25,791 nucleotides of DNA, taken from an uncultured Lachnospiraceae bacterium (GTDB lineage Bacteria > Bacillota > Clostridia > Lachnospirales > Lachnospiraceae). The position numbers and the translations under genes are program-made. The notes beneath the pieces are model-generated. The model saw nothing but the letters and a program-made list of their open reading frames with translations, had not been told where the DNA came from and made no database searches. The stretch covers positions 1 to 25,791 of the forward strand of contig CAJTXP010000053.1 of the NCBI GenBank assembly GCA_910583615.1. Direction: 5' to 3'. Shown here piece after piece: positions 7,598 to 15,390 of the stretch. The stretch's first letter is position 1, and each line of letters starts with the position of its first letter.

Positions 7598-7811
7598 GTT
7601 ACTTTTCACGGGGTGGGTGGGAGCTGTGTCCGGGCCTCTGTGCTCTGCGCTCGTATGGAATGCATCGGACACCAGAGCCGTTTTGTCCGTCTCATTCGGA
7701 CAGGTGCCGGTTCGCCTGAGACGGACAAAACAGCTCCGCTGTCCGCTCCAGTCCACACAGCGCTGCAGAGCACAGAGGCCCGGGCACAGTCCCCGCCCCG
7801 TGAAACGTAAC
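7598..7811. repeat. Long imperfect inverted repeat (97/95-base arms, 22-base loop)
   Basis: The left arm (7598-7694) starts GTTACTTTTCACGGGG and ends GTTTTGTCCGTCTCA. The right arm (7717-7811) is its near reverse complement, starting TGAGACGGACAAAAC and ending CCCCGTGAAACGTAAC. By eye about 80% of positions pair, including CGGGCCTCTGTGCTCTGC without a mismatch. The unit fills most of the 410-base gap between the divergent WYL and PBP genes. It is GC-rich compared with its AT-rich right flank. Open frames on both strands here are by-products of the palindrome. It could be a MITE-like or REP-like repeat or encode a long-hairpin RNA. No target-site duplication is obvious. Confidence 0.85.
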
Positions 7812-7873
7812 CAGGAACAGAAAAAGAAATAAAAAACAGGAATGAGAAGGATGCAGGAATCATAGGATAGTAG

Positions 7874-7879
7874 TATAAT
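7874..7879 (+). promoter_or_regulatory. -10 element for the penicillin-binding protein gene
   Basis: A perfect TATAAT at 7874-7879. No good -35 is visible (best is ATGCAG at 7851-7856 with a 17-base spacer). It overlaps the ATG at 7878, so that ATG cannot be the start codon if this promoter is used. Confidence 0.45.
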
Positions 7880-7910
7880 GTCCTTAAAAATATTTTTTGG
7901 AGGAATTTTT

Positions 7911-10193
7911 TTGAAGGTGCTCAGGAAGATCTGTAAAATATTTTTGATATTTTTTGTGTTGGCGCTGTTGTCTGTCTGTGCGGCATGCGGCATTCTGTAT
8001 TATAAATATTACCCTGTCTATCTGGAATACCGCGCCGATGCGGTCCGGGCGGTTGCAGAGTCCGATGAGGATACTTTTAAAAAGAACCTGAGCAGTTATA
8101 TTTATGATGACAGCGGTTCCCTGATCAGCAGGCTTTCGGTGGATGCGAATGCAGACTATCTGGACTATGAAGAGATTCCGAAACGGGTGATTCAGGCGTT
8201 TACGGCAGTTGAGGACAGGCGTTTCTGGGAGCATGAAGGGTACGACCTGAATGGAATACTCAGGGTTTGCTGGCGTTATTTTGTTACGAAAGGGGAGGAA
8301 AAGCACGGAGCCAGCACAATTACGCAGCAGCTTGCGAGAAGCGTTTTTTTAACCAGCGAGGTGACGATGGAGCGCAAGGCAAGGGAGATTCTGATTGCCA
8401 TCGAACTGGAAAAAAAATACAGTAAGGAGCAGATTCTGGAGTTTTATGTAAATGGTGCATATTTTTCCAACCGCTGTTATGGTATCGAGGCGGCGTCGGC
8501 GCGGTACTTCGGTAAGTCTTCCAGTGAACTGAGTCTGAGCGAGACCGCTTATCTGTGTGCGATACCAAACGCTCCTTCTTACTACGATCCGGTGGAGCAT
8601 GGGGAAAACACACTGCAAAGGAGAGACAAGATCCTGACGGATATGCAGGAGTGCGGATTTATTACAGAATGGGAACGTGAGGAAGCATGTCAGGAGAAGA
8701 TCACGCTGAGCGCTTTGCCGGAGGAAAAGCTGCAGAATTATGAGACGACCTATGCGGTAGACTGTGCGGTCCGGTATCTCATGGGCCTTGATGGTTTTGC
8801 GTTCCGCTATGAGTTTGAAAATATGGATACCTATCGGGCTTATACAGAACATTATAATGATGTGTATGAGATCTGCAGGGGAAAACTGTATACAGGAGGC
8901 TATGTGGTTACGACATCTTTGAATCAGGAAAAGCAGGAGCTTTTGCAGAAGAGCATTGATGAGACCCTGTCTTTTAATGATGAGGTCGGATCGGATGGAA
9001 TCTATGCCCTGCAAAGCGCTTCCACATTGATCGACAATCAGACCCATAAGGTGGTTGCCATTGTGGGCGGAAGAAGTCAGGAGACGGATGTATATACGCT
9101 GAACCGCGCCTATCAGTCTTACCGACAGCCAGGCAGTTCTTTCAAACCGCTGGCGGTCTATGCGCCGGCATTGGACAATGGTTATACGGCGGACTCCATG
9201 CTTCGGAATATCAATATAACGAAGGCGAAGGAGATGGGAGTGGAGGCTGCAAAGCTGCCGGGAGGCAGTATGCGTCTGGATAAGGCGGTGGAAAAATCTG
9301 TCAATGGCTGCGCCTGGTGGCTGTTCTGCAGCCTGACTCCCCAAAAAGCGCTTTCCTGCGTCAGGAAGATGGAATTTGCGAGGCTTGTACCGGATGATGA
9401 TTACCCGGCGTCCGCTCTGGGCGGGCTGACCTACGGGGCGACGACAGTCGAAATGACAAACGGGTATTCTGCGCTGGTGAATCAGGGCGAATATCACCGG
9501 GCTACCTGTCTGGTATCCCTGAAAGACCAGAATGGAGTGGAACTGTACCGGGAACCGGGGGCGGAGCAGGTCTATTCTGCACAGGCAGCATCAGAGATGG
9601 TTGAGATTATGAAAGGAGTGATTCGTTCCGGGACGGCTGCTTCCATGAAATGGGATCTGGATGTGGAGGCAGCCGGGAAGACGGGAACGACCAATGAATG
9701 CAGGGACGGCTGGTTCTGCGGAGTTACGCCGGATTATTCCATGAGCGTGTGGGTGGGCTATGACGAGCCGCGGATTCTGGAAAATCTGTATGGAGCGACT
9801 TATCCGGCATCCATATGGAGGGCGGTTATGTCAGAACTGGTAAAGGACAGTGAGAACCGAACCTTTGTAAAAGCGACGGAAGAAGTGACGGAGGGCACTT
9901 ATAACAGGTCCGGGGCTCAGGCGTATGACAGTTATCTGCCGGGGCGTGATGACAACGAGGTGCTTTCTGAAGGGTATACGGTTCGAAATTACAGAGAGGA
10001 TCATATGCTGGCGGATCAGGCGGAGGCTTTGATGTATCAGATGACAGAGCTGAATCTGGAAACGGACGGGGAGGAGTGGCAGAGACTGTACCAGGAGGCG
10101 GAAGCGCTGATTGGACAGATCTACAGCAGAAAGCTGTCTGCGCAGGAGTCGGCGAAGCTGGAAGCGTTTCAGCAGGAAGCTTCTGCTGACTGA
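7911..10193 (+). CDS. Class A penicillin-binding protein (transglycosylase/transpeptidase)
   Basis: A bifunctional peptidoglycan synthase of about 760 residues, anchored by one N-terminal membrane helix (about 9-32). The GT51 glycosyltransferase domain carries the catalytic E101 in AVEDRRFWEHEG, then GASTITQQLAR and the EQILEFYVNGAYF helix. The transpeptidase domain has S409 and K412 (PGSSFKP), SVN (463-465) and KTGTT (590-594), so both activities look intact. I choose TTG at 7911: GGAGG (7899-7903) sits 7 bases before it. The in-frame ATG at 7878 lies on the -10 box and would add 11 residues. A short acidic tail follows the transpeptidase domain. Confidence 0.92.
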   Translation: MKVLRKICKIFLIFFVLALLSVCAACGILYYKYYPVYLEYRADAVRAVAESDEDTFKKNLSSYIYDDSGSLISRLSVDANADYLDYEEIPKRVIQAFTAVEDRRFWEHEGYDLNGILRVCWRYFVTKGEEKHGASTITQQLARSVFLTSEVTMERKAREILIAIELEKKYSKEQILEFYVNGAYFSNRCYGIEAASARYFGKSSSELSLSETAYLCAIPNAPSYYDPVEHGENTLQRRDKILTDMQECGFITEWEREEACQEKITLSALPEEKLQNYETTYAVDCAVRYLMGLDGFAFRYEFENMDTYRAYTEHYNDVYEICRGKLYTGGYVVTTSLNQEKQELLQKSIDETLSFNDEVGSDGIYALQSASTLIDNQTHKVVAIVGGRSQETDVYTLNRAYQSYRQPGSSFKPLAVYAPALDNGYTADSMLRNINITKAKEMGVEAAKLPGGSMRLDKAVEKSVNGCAWWLFCSLTPQKALSCVRKMEFARLVPDDDYPASALGGLTYGATTVEMTNGYSALVNQGEYHRATCLVSLKDQNGVELYREPGAEQVYSAQAASEMVEIMKGVIRSGTAASMKWDLDVEAAGKTGTTNECRDGWFCGVTPDYSMSVWVGYDEPRILENLYGATYPASIWRAVMSELVKDSENRTFVKATEEVTEGTYNRSGAQAYDSYLPGRDDNEVLSEGYTVRNYREDHMLADQAEALMYQMTELNLETDGEEWQRLYQEAEALIGQIYSRKLSAQESAKLEAFQQEASAD

Positions 10194-10196
10194 CAG

Positions 10197-10227
10197 GGCG
10201 GCTGTGACGTTATCCGGTACAGCTGCC
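10197..10227 (+). terminator. Hairpin just after the penicillin-binding protein stop codon
   Basis: GGCGGCTGT (10197-10205) pairs with ACAGCTGCC (10219-10227) with one G-U wobble. The following bases are TTCACGG, so the U-run is poor. It is a weak terminator candidate only. Confidence 0.35.
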
Positions 10228-10340
10228 TTCACGGAATACTTTTCAGTCTTTTCCGGGATTGAAGAAAACAGGAAAAGAAGAGAGGGGAAGACGGTGCTGA
10301 TCGGCCGGTAGTTTAAAAATTGAAAGAAGCGGACACAGGC

Positions 10341-10369
10341 TTGACAGGACGGACAGGCTGAGATAAGAT
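10341..10369 (+). promoter_or_regulatory. Strong promoter for the ABC-F gene and its leader
   Basis: A perfect TTGACA (10341-10346), a 17-base spacer and TAAGAT (10364-10369). The start predicted near 10376 leaves a leader of about 300 bases before the ABC-F start codon at 10678. Confidence 0.75.
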
Positions 10370-10396
10370 ATAAAAAAACAGGAGAGAGGTGAAAAG

Positions 10397-10408
10397 ATGA
10401 GAAGATAA
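10397..10408 (+). CDS. Three-codon leader ORF (Met-Arg-Arg)
   Basis: ATG AGA AGA TAA lies just behind GGAGAGAGGTG (10381-10391), a good ribosome site 5 bases from the ATG, and about 21 bases after the predicted transcription start. Such a short ORF with its own strong ribosome site is best explained as a regulatory leader peptide. It could also be chance. Confidence 0.4.
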   Translation: MRR

Positions 10409-10493
10409 TCGGCTTTTGAAAACATGAGACACGTTGTATGCGATATCGTTCTGCGGGGCAGGAGGATATAGCTTTGTCATGTTGCCAAAAGTG

Positions 10494-10523
10494 GGTTATG
10501 TTCTCATAATCTCTCTTTTTCTT
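10494..10523 (+). terminator. Terminator-like hairpin inside the ABC-F leader
   Basis: GGTTATG (10494-10500) pairs with CATAATC (10505-10511) with one wobble, around TTCT. TCTCTTTTTCTT follows directly. The stem is short and AU-rich, so it would be a conditional or weak terminator. The position, between promoter and gene, suggests attenuation. Confidence 0.4.
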
Positions 10524-10677
10524 ATGCGCAGAACACGGTGTGCGTAACATAATATGTGAAAAACAGAGGTTGGAGTATGTAATTCGGAATCATTTGGCAG
10601 CGGATGGTTCCTTTTTATGTGCAGGAGAAGACGAATCTTCACTGACTGGCGGGGGGACCGGAAAGGAGGAGATGTGT

Positions 10678-12219
10678 ATGTCACAGATCGACGTGAATAA
10701 TCTGACCTTTTATTATGAAGGCAGTTCAGACAATATTTTTGAACATGTTTCTTTTTCTGTTGATACGGACTGGAAGCTGGGATTCCTGGGGAGGAACGGG
10801 AAAGGAAAGACGACGTTTCTGAAGCTTCTGCTTGGAAAATATGAATACAGCGGAAGTATACATGCAGGCGTCCGGTTTGATTATTTTCCGTATGAGATCC
10901 AGGCGGAGCAGATGGAGTGCTGCGGGGCGGAGCTTCTGGAGCATATGAAGGCGGACTGCGAGCTCTGGCGGGTATGTTGCGAGCTGGAGCGTCTGGGTAT
11001 GGATACAGAGGTTCTTTACCGGCCCTTCGGGACGCTCAGCCATGGGGAGCGTACAAAAGTGATGCTGGCGGTGCTGTTTTCCGGAACTCATGATTTTCTG
11101 CTGATCGACGAGCCGACCAATCATCTGGACCAGGCGTCCAGGGAGACGGTCAAAGCCTATCTGGCGGGGAAGAAGGGGTATATTCTGGTATCCCATGATC
11201 GGGATCTGCTGGACGCCTGCGTGGACCACGTACTGGTTTTGAACCGGCAGACGCTTGAGGTACAGAGCGGCAATTTCTCCAGCTGGTGGGAGAATAAGAG
11301 ACGTAAGGACGCTTTTTCTCTGGCGGAGAATGAAAAACATCAAAAGGAGATCGGAAAGCTTAAGACGGCGGCGGCGAGGAGCCGGCAGTGGGCGGACCGG
11401 AGCGAGAGGAGCAAGATCGGAGTAGATCCCATAAAAGATCAGAATCTTGTGGGGCGTCGGCCGTACATCGGAATGAAGACGAAGAAGATGCAGAGCAGGG
11501 TCCGGCAGATGGAACGGAGGATCGACCGGGAGATCAAGGAGAAGGAAGGGCTTCTTAAGGATGTGGAGCAGATCGCGGATTTGAAGCTGATGCCCATGAA
11601 GCACCATAAGGACTGTCTGATCCGGGCGGACGGATACGGGCTTATTTATGAAGATGCATCCGAACCGGTTTTTGAAGACCTGCGTTTTACATTGCACCAG
11701 GGGGAACGTCTGTTTCTGCACGGAGAGAACGGATGCGGAAAATCCAGTCTGATAAAGGCCGTGCTTGCCGGCTGTTCTCCGGACCGGGAACAGGCGTTTC
11801 GAAAGCAGCGTCTGATCGAACGGGGAGTTCTGGAAACGGCTTCCGGCCTGGTGATCTCGTATGTAAATCAGGATACTTCTTTTCTGAAGGGCAGCATTCG
11901 GGAATTCTGTCAGGACCGCGGACTGGAGGAGAGCCTGTTCTGCGCGGTCCTGCGGCAGCTTGACCTGGAGCGGACGCAGTTTACAAAGTCCATGGAGGAC
12001 TATTCGGAGGGGCAGAAGAAAAAGGCGCTGCTGGCAGCCAGCCTGATGACGCCGGCGCACCTGTATCTCTGGGACGAACCGCTGAACTATATCGACGTGT
12101 TCTCCAGAATGCAGATCGAGAAGCTCCTGCTTGCCTGCAGGCCGACCATGCTGGTGGTGGAACACGATGTGCGCTTCCGGGAGACGATTGCCACGAAAGT
12201 GGTGGAGATGAAGAAATAA
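10678..12219 (+). CDS. Lsa-type ABC-F ribosomal protection protein
   Basis: A 513-residue soluble twin-ATPase without membrane segments. Walker A1 is GRNGKGKT (38-45), signature 1 LSHGERTK (120-127) and Walker B1 LLIDEPTNHLD (141-151). Walker A2 is GENGCGKS (349-356), signature 2 YSEGQKKK (442-449) and Walker B2 LYLWDEPLNYID (462-473). A basic interdomain linker spans about 190-310. WKLGFLGRNGKGKTTFL, WDEPLNYIDVF and VVEHDVRF resemble Lsa/Vga-type proteins that dislodge lincosamides, streptogramin A and pleuromutilins from the ribosome. ATG 10678 is chosen because AAGGAGGA ends 7 bases before it; the ATG at 10672 is too close. Drug spectrum is inference. Confidence 0.85.
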   Translation: MSQIDVNNLTFYYEGSSDNIFEHVSFSVDTDWKLGFLGRNGKGKTTFLKLLLGKYEYSGSIHAGVRFDYFPYEIQAEQMECCGAELLEHMKADCELWRVCCELERLGMDTEVLYRPFGTLSHGERTKVMLAVLFSGTHDFLLIDEPTNHLDQASRETVKAYLAGKKGYILVSHDRDLLDACVDHVLVLNRQTLEVQSGNFSSWWENKRRKDAFSLAENEKHQKEIGKLKTAAARSRQWADRSERSKIGVDPIKDQNLVGRRPYIGMKTKKMQSRVRQMERRIDREIKEKEGLLKDVEQIADLKLMPMKHHKDCLIRADGYGLIYEDASEPVFEDLRFTLHQGERLFLHGENGCGKSSLIKAVLAGCSPDREQAFRKQRLIERGVLETASGLVISYVNQDTSFLKGSIREFCQDRGLEESLFCAVLRQLDLERTQFTKSMEDYSEGQKKKALLAASLMTPAHLYLWDEPLNYIDVFSRMQIEKLLLACRPTMLVVEHDVRFRETIATKVVEMKK

Positions 12220-12224
12220 AATAC

Positions 12225-12253
12225 TTTACACCTTTTGTTCCGTCTATTATAAT
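12225..12253 (+). promoter_or_regulatory. Promoter for the 60-residue protein gene
   Basis: TTTACA (12225-12230), a 17-base spacer and a perfect TATAAT (12248-12253), starting 5 bases after the ABC-F stop codon and 48 bases before the next ATG. Confidence 0.7.
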
Positions 12254-12300
12254 ATAACCAGGAAACATAGTGTGATGATTCAGAAAGAAGGGGTGAACAT

Positions 12301-12483
12301 ATGACAGAAGGAGAGATGCTGAAATTATCAGTAGAAGAATTTTCAAGGGTTCAGGATTATATGGTAACCTGTGAGAAAGATTCGGAAACCTATAGACGGA
12401 TAAAAAGACGTTATATAGAACTGAAAGTCATACTCACAGCTTCCGGCATTAATCTTACAGAGCTTGATATAATCAAGGAATAA
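12301..12483 (+). CDS. Small protein of unknown function (60 residues)
   Basis: I do not recognise this protein. It is charged, without cysteines clustered for metal binding and without a membrane segment. The central part (SETYRRIKRRYIELKVIL) is likely helical. It appears to be a genuine gene: it has a near-consensus promoter at 12225-12253, a good ribosome site (AAGGGGTG) before the ATG and a strong intrinsic terminator right behind it, so it forms a complete monocistronic unit between the ABC-F gene and rtcB. Confidence 0.75.
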   Translation: MTEGEMLKLSVEEFSRVQDYMVTCEKDSETYRRIKRRYIELKVILTASGINLTELDIIKE

Positions 12484-12512
12484 CCTGTAAAAAACATATC
12501 ATCAGTCTGAAG

Positions 12513-12558
12513 AGGTGCGAAGTCTTTGGTGGATCCAGAAGGCTTCGCACCTTTTTTT
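12513..12558 (+). terminator. Strong intrinsic terminator
   Basis: AGGTGCGAAG (12513-12522) pairs perfectly with CTTCGCACCT (12543-12552), and seven T (12552-12558) follow. It ends the unit of the 60-residue protein. Confidence 0.88.
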
Positions 12559-12569
12559 AAATGATCCTG

Positions 12570-12654
12570 CCTGTCGTCTGTGGTAAGATCTGGTTACAGG
12601 GTAAGCAGTACATAAAAACGGACGAATGGCTTACCCGGGATCACAGAAGACAGG
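12570..12654 (+). promoter_or_regulatory. Nested 85-nt hairpin in front of rtcB
   Basis: The outer stem CCTGTCGTCTGTG (12570-12582) pairs with CACAGAAGACAGG (12642-12654) at 12 of 13 positions. Past a left bulge, ATCT (12588-12591) pairs with GGAT (12638-12641). The inner stem GGGTAAGC (12599-12606) pairs perfectly with GCTTACCC (12629-12636) around a 22-nt loop. The rtcB ribosome site begins 10 bases after it. I see no convincing promoter between the preceding terminator and this element. It is probably a structured leader of the rtcB mRNA; a mobile palindrome cannot be excluded. Confidence 0.65.
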
Positions 12655-12680
12655 AATACAGATAAGGAGAGGTGAGTAAG

Positions 12681-13919
12681 ATGTTTGTGATCAGCAACGA
12701 CAGATTTGACACGAAAGTTCCGGTGAGGGTGTGGCTGGAGAGTGAGGAGAAGATAGAAGAGGGCTGTCTTGCACAGGCGGTCCATCTTGCGAAGCTTCCG
12801 TTTGTACGCCGCTGGGTATCCCTGATGCCGGATACGCATATGGGAAAGGGAATGCCCATCGGCGGCGTCATCGCCACGAAAGGGGTGATCATTCCCAATG
12901 CGGTGGGATCGGACATCGGCTGCGGCATGATCTTTGTGCCCATGAATGTAAAGCTTGCGCAGATCCAGGGGATCATGACGGGAAACGGCTCGCTGATCCA
13001 GCTGCTGGTGGGCGATATTCTCCGGAATATCCCGGTGGGCGTCAACCGTTATAAGACGCCGCAGGAATCCGCGGTGCTGGACCGGGCAAAGGAGCAGATG
13101 GAGCTGTATGAGCAGAATCCGGAACTGCTGGCGCTGATTGACGACGGTTATTACCAGACGGGGACGCTGGGAGGCGGCAATCATTTTATCGAGCTGCAGG
13201 CGGATGAGGACGGATATCTGGGCATCATGATCCATTCCGGAAGCCGCCATATGGGAAAGGAGATCTGCGACGCGTTCCACGCGAAGGCAAGGGAACTGAA
13301 TGAAATGTGGTATTCCAGGGTGCCGGATGAATGGCGGCTGGCATTCCTTCCGGTGGATACGGAGGAAGGGAGACAGTATATCCGGTGGATGAATCTGGCG
13401 CTTGACTATGCGTACGAGAACCGTCAGCGGATGCTGGACCGGGTCATGGAGATTGTGGCAAAGCAGCTGAAAAAGCATGCGGATGTGGACGTGGAATACG
13501 GGGAGATCATCAACTGTCATCACAATTACGCGGCCATTGAGAATCACTATGGAGAAAATGTCTGGGTGCACCGGAAAGGAGCCACGAGAGCGAGGATCGG
13601 AGAGACTGCGGTCATCCCGGGCGCCATGGGGTCCTTCAGCTATGTGGTGGAGGGACTCGGCAGTCCGGAATCCTTCTGCTCCTCTTCCCATGGGGCAGGA
13701 AGAGCGTATTCCAGAACAGGCGCCATGGCGGCATTTTCCACGGAGCAGGTGATCCTGGATCTGCGGGAACGCCAGGTGGTGCTTGGAAAGCATAAGAAAA
13801 ACGACGTGGCGGAGGAATGCCGCTTCGCGTACAAGGATATTGACATGGTCATGGAGCAGCAGAAGGATCTGGTGAAGCCGGTCAGGAAGCTTCGGACGGT
13901 AGGAGTGGTAAAAGGATAA
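12681..13919 (+). CDS. rtcB: RtcB family RNA ligase
   Basis: A 412-residue RtcB protein, which joins RNA 3'-phosphate or 2',3'-cyclic phosphate ends to 5'-hydroxyl ends using GTP and Mn. Metal and active-site motifs are present: PDTHMGKGMPIGG (D51, H53), GSDIGCGM (C81), GGGNHFIE (H168), IHSGSRHMG (H185) and SSSHGAGRAYSR. The histidine in the last motif is H337, the residue that carries GMP in the family. ATG 12681 is chosen because AAGGAGAGG (12664-12672) is 8 bases upstream; an in-frame GTG at 12672 overlaps that site. There is no rtcA or archease gene beside it. The role is probably tRNA or other RNA repair. Confidence 0.94.
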   Translation: MFVISNDRFDTKVPVRVWLESEEKIEEGCLAQAVHLAKLPFVRRWVSLMPDTHMGKGMPIGGVIATKGVIIPNAVGSDIGCGMIFVPMNVKLAQIQGIMTGNGSLIQLLVGDILRNIPVGVNRYKTPQESAVLDRAKEQMELYEQNPELLALIDDGYYQTGTLGGGNHFIELQADEDGYLGIMIHSGSRHMGKEICDAFHAKARELNEMWYSRVPDEWRLAFLPVDTEEGRQYIRWMNLALDYAYENRQRMLDRVMEIVAKQLKKHADVDVEYGEIINCHHNYAAIENHYGENVWVHRKGATRARIGETAVIPGAMGSFSYVVEGLGSPESFCSSSHGAGRAYSRTGAMAAFSTEQVILDLRERQVVLGKHKKNDVAEECRFAYKDIDMVMEQQKDLVKPVRKLRTVGVVKG

Positions 13920-13927
13920 GAAAGCAG

Positions 13928-13956
13928 TTCCATTTACTGGATATATGCTGTATAAT
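13928..13956 (+). promoter_or_regulatory. Promoter for the MATE transporter gene
   Basis: TTCCAT (13928-13933), a 17-base spacer and a perfect TATAAT (13951-13956). The -35 is poor. It starts 9 bases after the rtcB stop, 60 bases before the next ATG. Confidence 0.5.
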
Positions 13957-14015
13957 AGGTGCGGTTATAAAACGGAGTACAAAAGAACACCGGATCTTTA
14001 CAGTAAGAGGACTGC

Positions 14016-15383
14016 ATGATGAAAGAGAAAAAACAGGAAATACGGATCAACAGAAGGGAATTTTATAAAAATCTGCTCAGGCTTGCGCTGCCGATCTCGC
14101 TGCAGAGTCTGATGCTTGCATCGGTAGCCGCAGGGGATGCGCTGATGCTGGGAAAGGTCGCGCAGGATCAGATGACGGCCGTCTCGCTGGCAACCCAGAT
14201 TCAGTTTGTACAGAATATGTTCCTGGGAGCCGTTACGGCGGCCGGGTCCATCCTGGGAGCCCAGTATTATGGGAAGGGAGACCGGCATACGCTGGAGGAT
14301 GTGTTTCACATGATGCTGGGACTGTGCGGGATTGTGTCTGTTCTTTTCTTTCTGGCATGCGAGCTGGCTTCGGAGCTTTTGATGCACATTTTTACACATG
14401 ACGCCGCGCTGATTCTGATCGGCAGCTCCTATCTTCGCATTGCGGGCTGGTCGTATCTGCTTACCGGCGTATCGCAGTGTTATCTGACCATGATGAAGGT
14501 GTCGGATCATGCGGCGCCCGGAGCGCTGATCAGTTCCGGTGCAGTCATCCTGAATATCTGTCTGAATGCGGTGTTTATCTTCGGCCTTTTTGGTGCGCCC
14601 AGGATGCAGGCCGGAGGCGCTGCGCTTGCCACGACCATTTCCCGGATGATCGAGCTTATGCTGTGTGTCGCCGTATCTTTCAGGGTTTCCTGTATCCGTC
14701 CTGTATTTGCCAGGTTTATCAGGCAGACGAAACAGCTGCGGGCCGATTTTGCAAAACAGTGCCTGCCGCTGATGGGCGGTATGCTGTGCTGGGGGATCGG
14801 ATTTACATCCTATACGGCGATCATGGGTCATATGGGAACCGATGCGGCGGCGGCCAACTCCGTGGCGGCAGTCGTCCGGGATCTGGTCTGCTGCATGTGT
14901 AATGGAATCGGAAGCGCTGCAGGGATCATGGTAGGCAACAAGCTTGGAGCCGGATGTCTGGAAGAGGGGAAAGCATACGGAATCAGGCTTAAAAATCTTT
15001 CCTATGCCGTTGGTTTTCTTTCTACGGCGCTTGTGCTCGCGGTGACGCCGCTGATCGTTCGGATGGTGATTCTCACGGATCAGGCGAGAACATATCTGAC
15101 AGGAATGATGGTGATCATGTCTGTCTACATGATCGGGCGGTGCGTGAATACAGTCACGATCAACGGCGTGCTGGACGGAGGCGGAGATACGCTCTTTGAC
15201 ATGTACAGTCTGATCGTCTGTATGTGGATGATCGCCATTCCTCTGGCGTTTGCGGGAGCGTTTGTCCTGCACTGGCCGCCTCTTGCGGTCTATGCCTGCA
15301 CCTGCCTGGACGAAGTGGGAAAGATCCCCTGGGTAATGGGAAGGTTCAGAAAGTACAGGTGGGTGCAGGACCTGACAAGGTAG
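14016..15383 (+). CDS. MATE family efflux transporter
   Basis: A 455-residue polytopic membrane protein with about twelve hydrophobic segments in two homologous halves. Typical MATE features are LALPISLQSLMLASVAAGDALMLGK near the N-terminus (about 22-46), the QFVQNMFLGAVTAAGSILGAQYYGKGD region after it, and the repeat-like AAGIMVGNKLGAG in the second half. Members export cationic drugs or metabolites in exchange for Na+ or H+. Two ATGs (14016 and 14019) are available behind AAGAGG; the first is used here. The stop lies 7 bases from the convergent coaBC stop with no visible terminator between them. The substrate is unknown. Confidence 0.9.
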   Translation: MMKEKKQEIRINRREFYKNLLRLALPISLQSLMLASVAAGDALMLGKVAQDQMTAVSLATQIQFVQNMFLGAVTAAGSILGAQYYGKGDRHTLEDVFHMMLGLCGIVSVLFFLACELASELLMHIFTHDAALILIGSSYLRIAGWSYLLTGVSQCYLTMMKVSDHAAPGALISSGAVILNICLNAVFIFGLFGAPRMQAGGAALATTISRMIELMLCVAVSFRVSCIRPVFARFIRQTKQLRADFAKQCLPLMGGMLCWGIGFTSYTAIMGHMGTDAAAANSVAAVVRDLVCCMCNGIGSAAGIMVGNKLGAGCLEEGKAYGIRLKNLSYAVGFLSTALVLAVTPLIVRMVILTDQARTYLTGMMVIMSVYMIGRCVNTVTINGVLDGGGDTLFDMYSLIVCMWMIAIPLAFAGAFVLHWPPLAVYACTCLDEVGKIPWVMGRFRKYRWVQDLTR

Positions 15384-15390
15384 CTTCCGG

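Larger units (their letters stand above)
10376..10677 (+). promoter_or_regulatory. Candidate attenuator leader of the ABC-F gene
   Basis: The ~300-base untranslated leader holds, in order, a three-codon ORF (10397-10408), a nested hairpin (10440-10472), a U-rich terminator-like hairpin (10494-10523) and a final 150 bases with no clear signal. The nested hairpin has GATATC and CTGC facing GCAG and GATAT around GGG. Genes for ABC-F ribosome-protection proteins are often controlled by drug-induced ribosome stalling on a leader peptide, which fits this arrangement. No alternative antiterminator fold was worked out. Confidence 0.5.

Noticed and set aside
7606..7863. Small reading frames on both strands within the long inverted repeat
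   Set aside because: They mirror each other because of the palindrome, have no convincing ribosome sites and no recognisable product.
10540..10677. A 46-residue N-terminal extension of the ABC-F protein
   Set aside because: It has no similarity to ABC-F proteins, and the AGGAGG site at about 10664-10670 points to ATG 10678.
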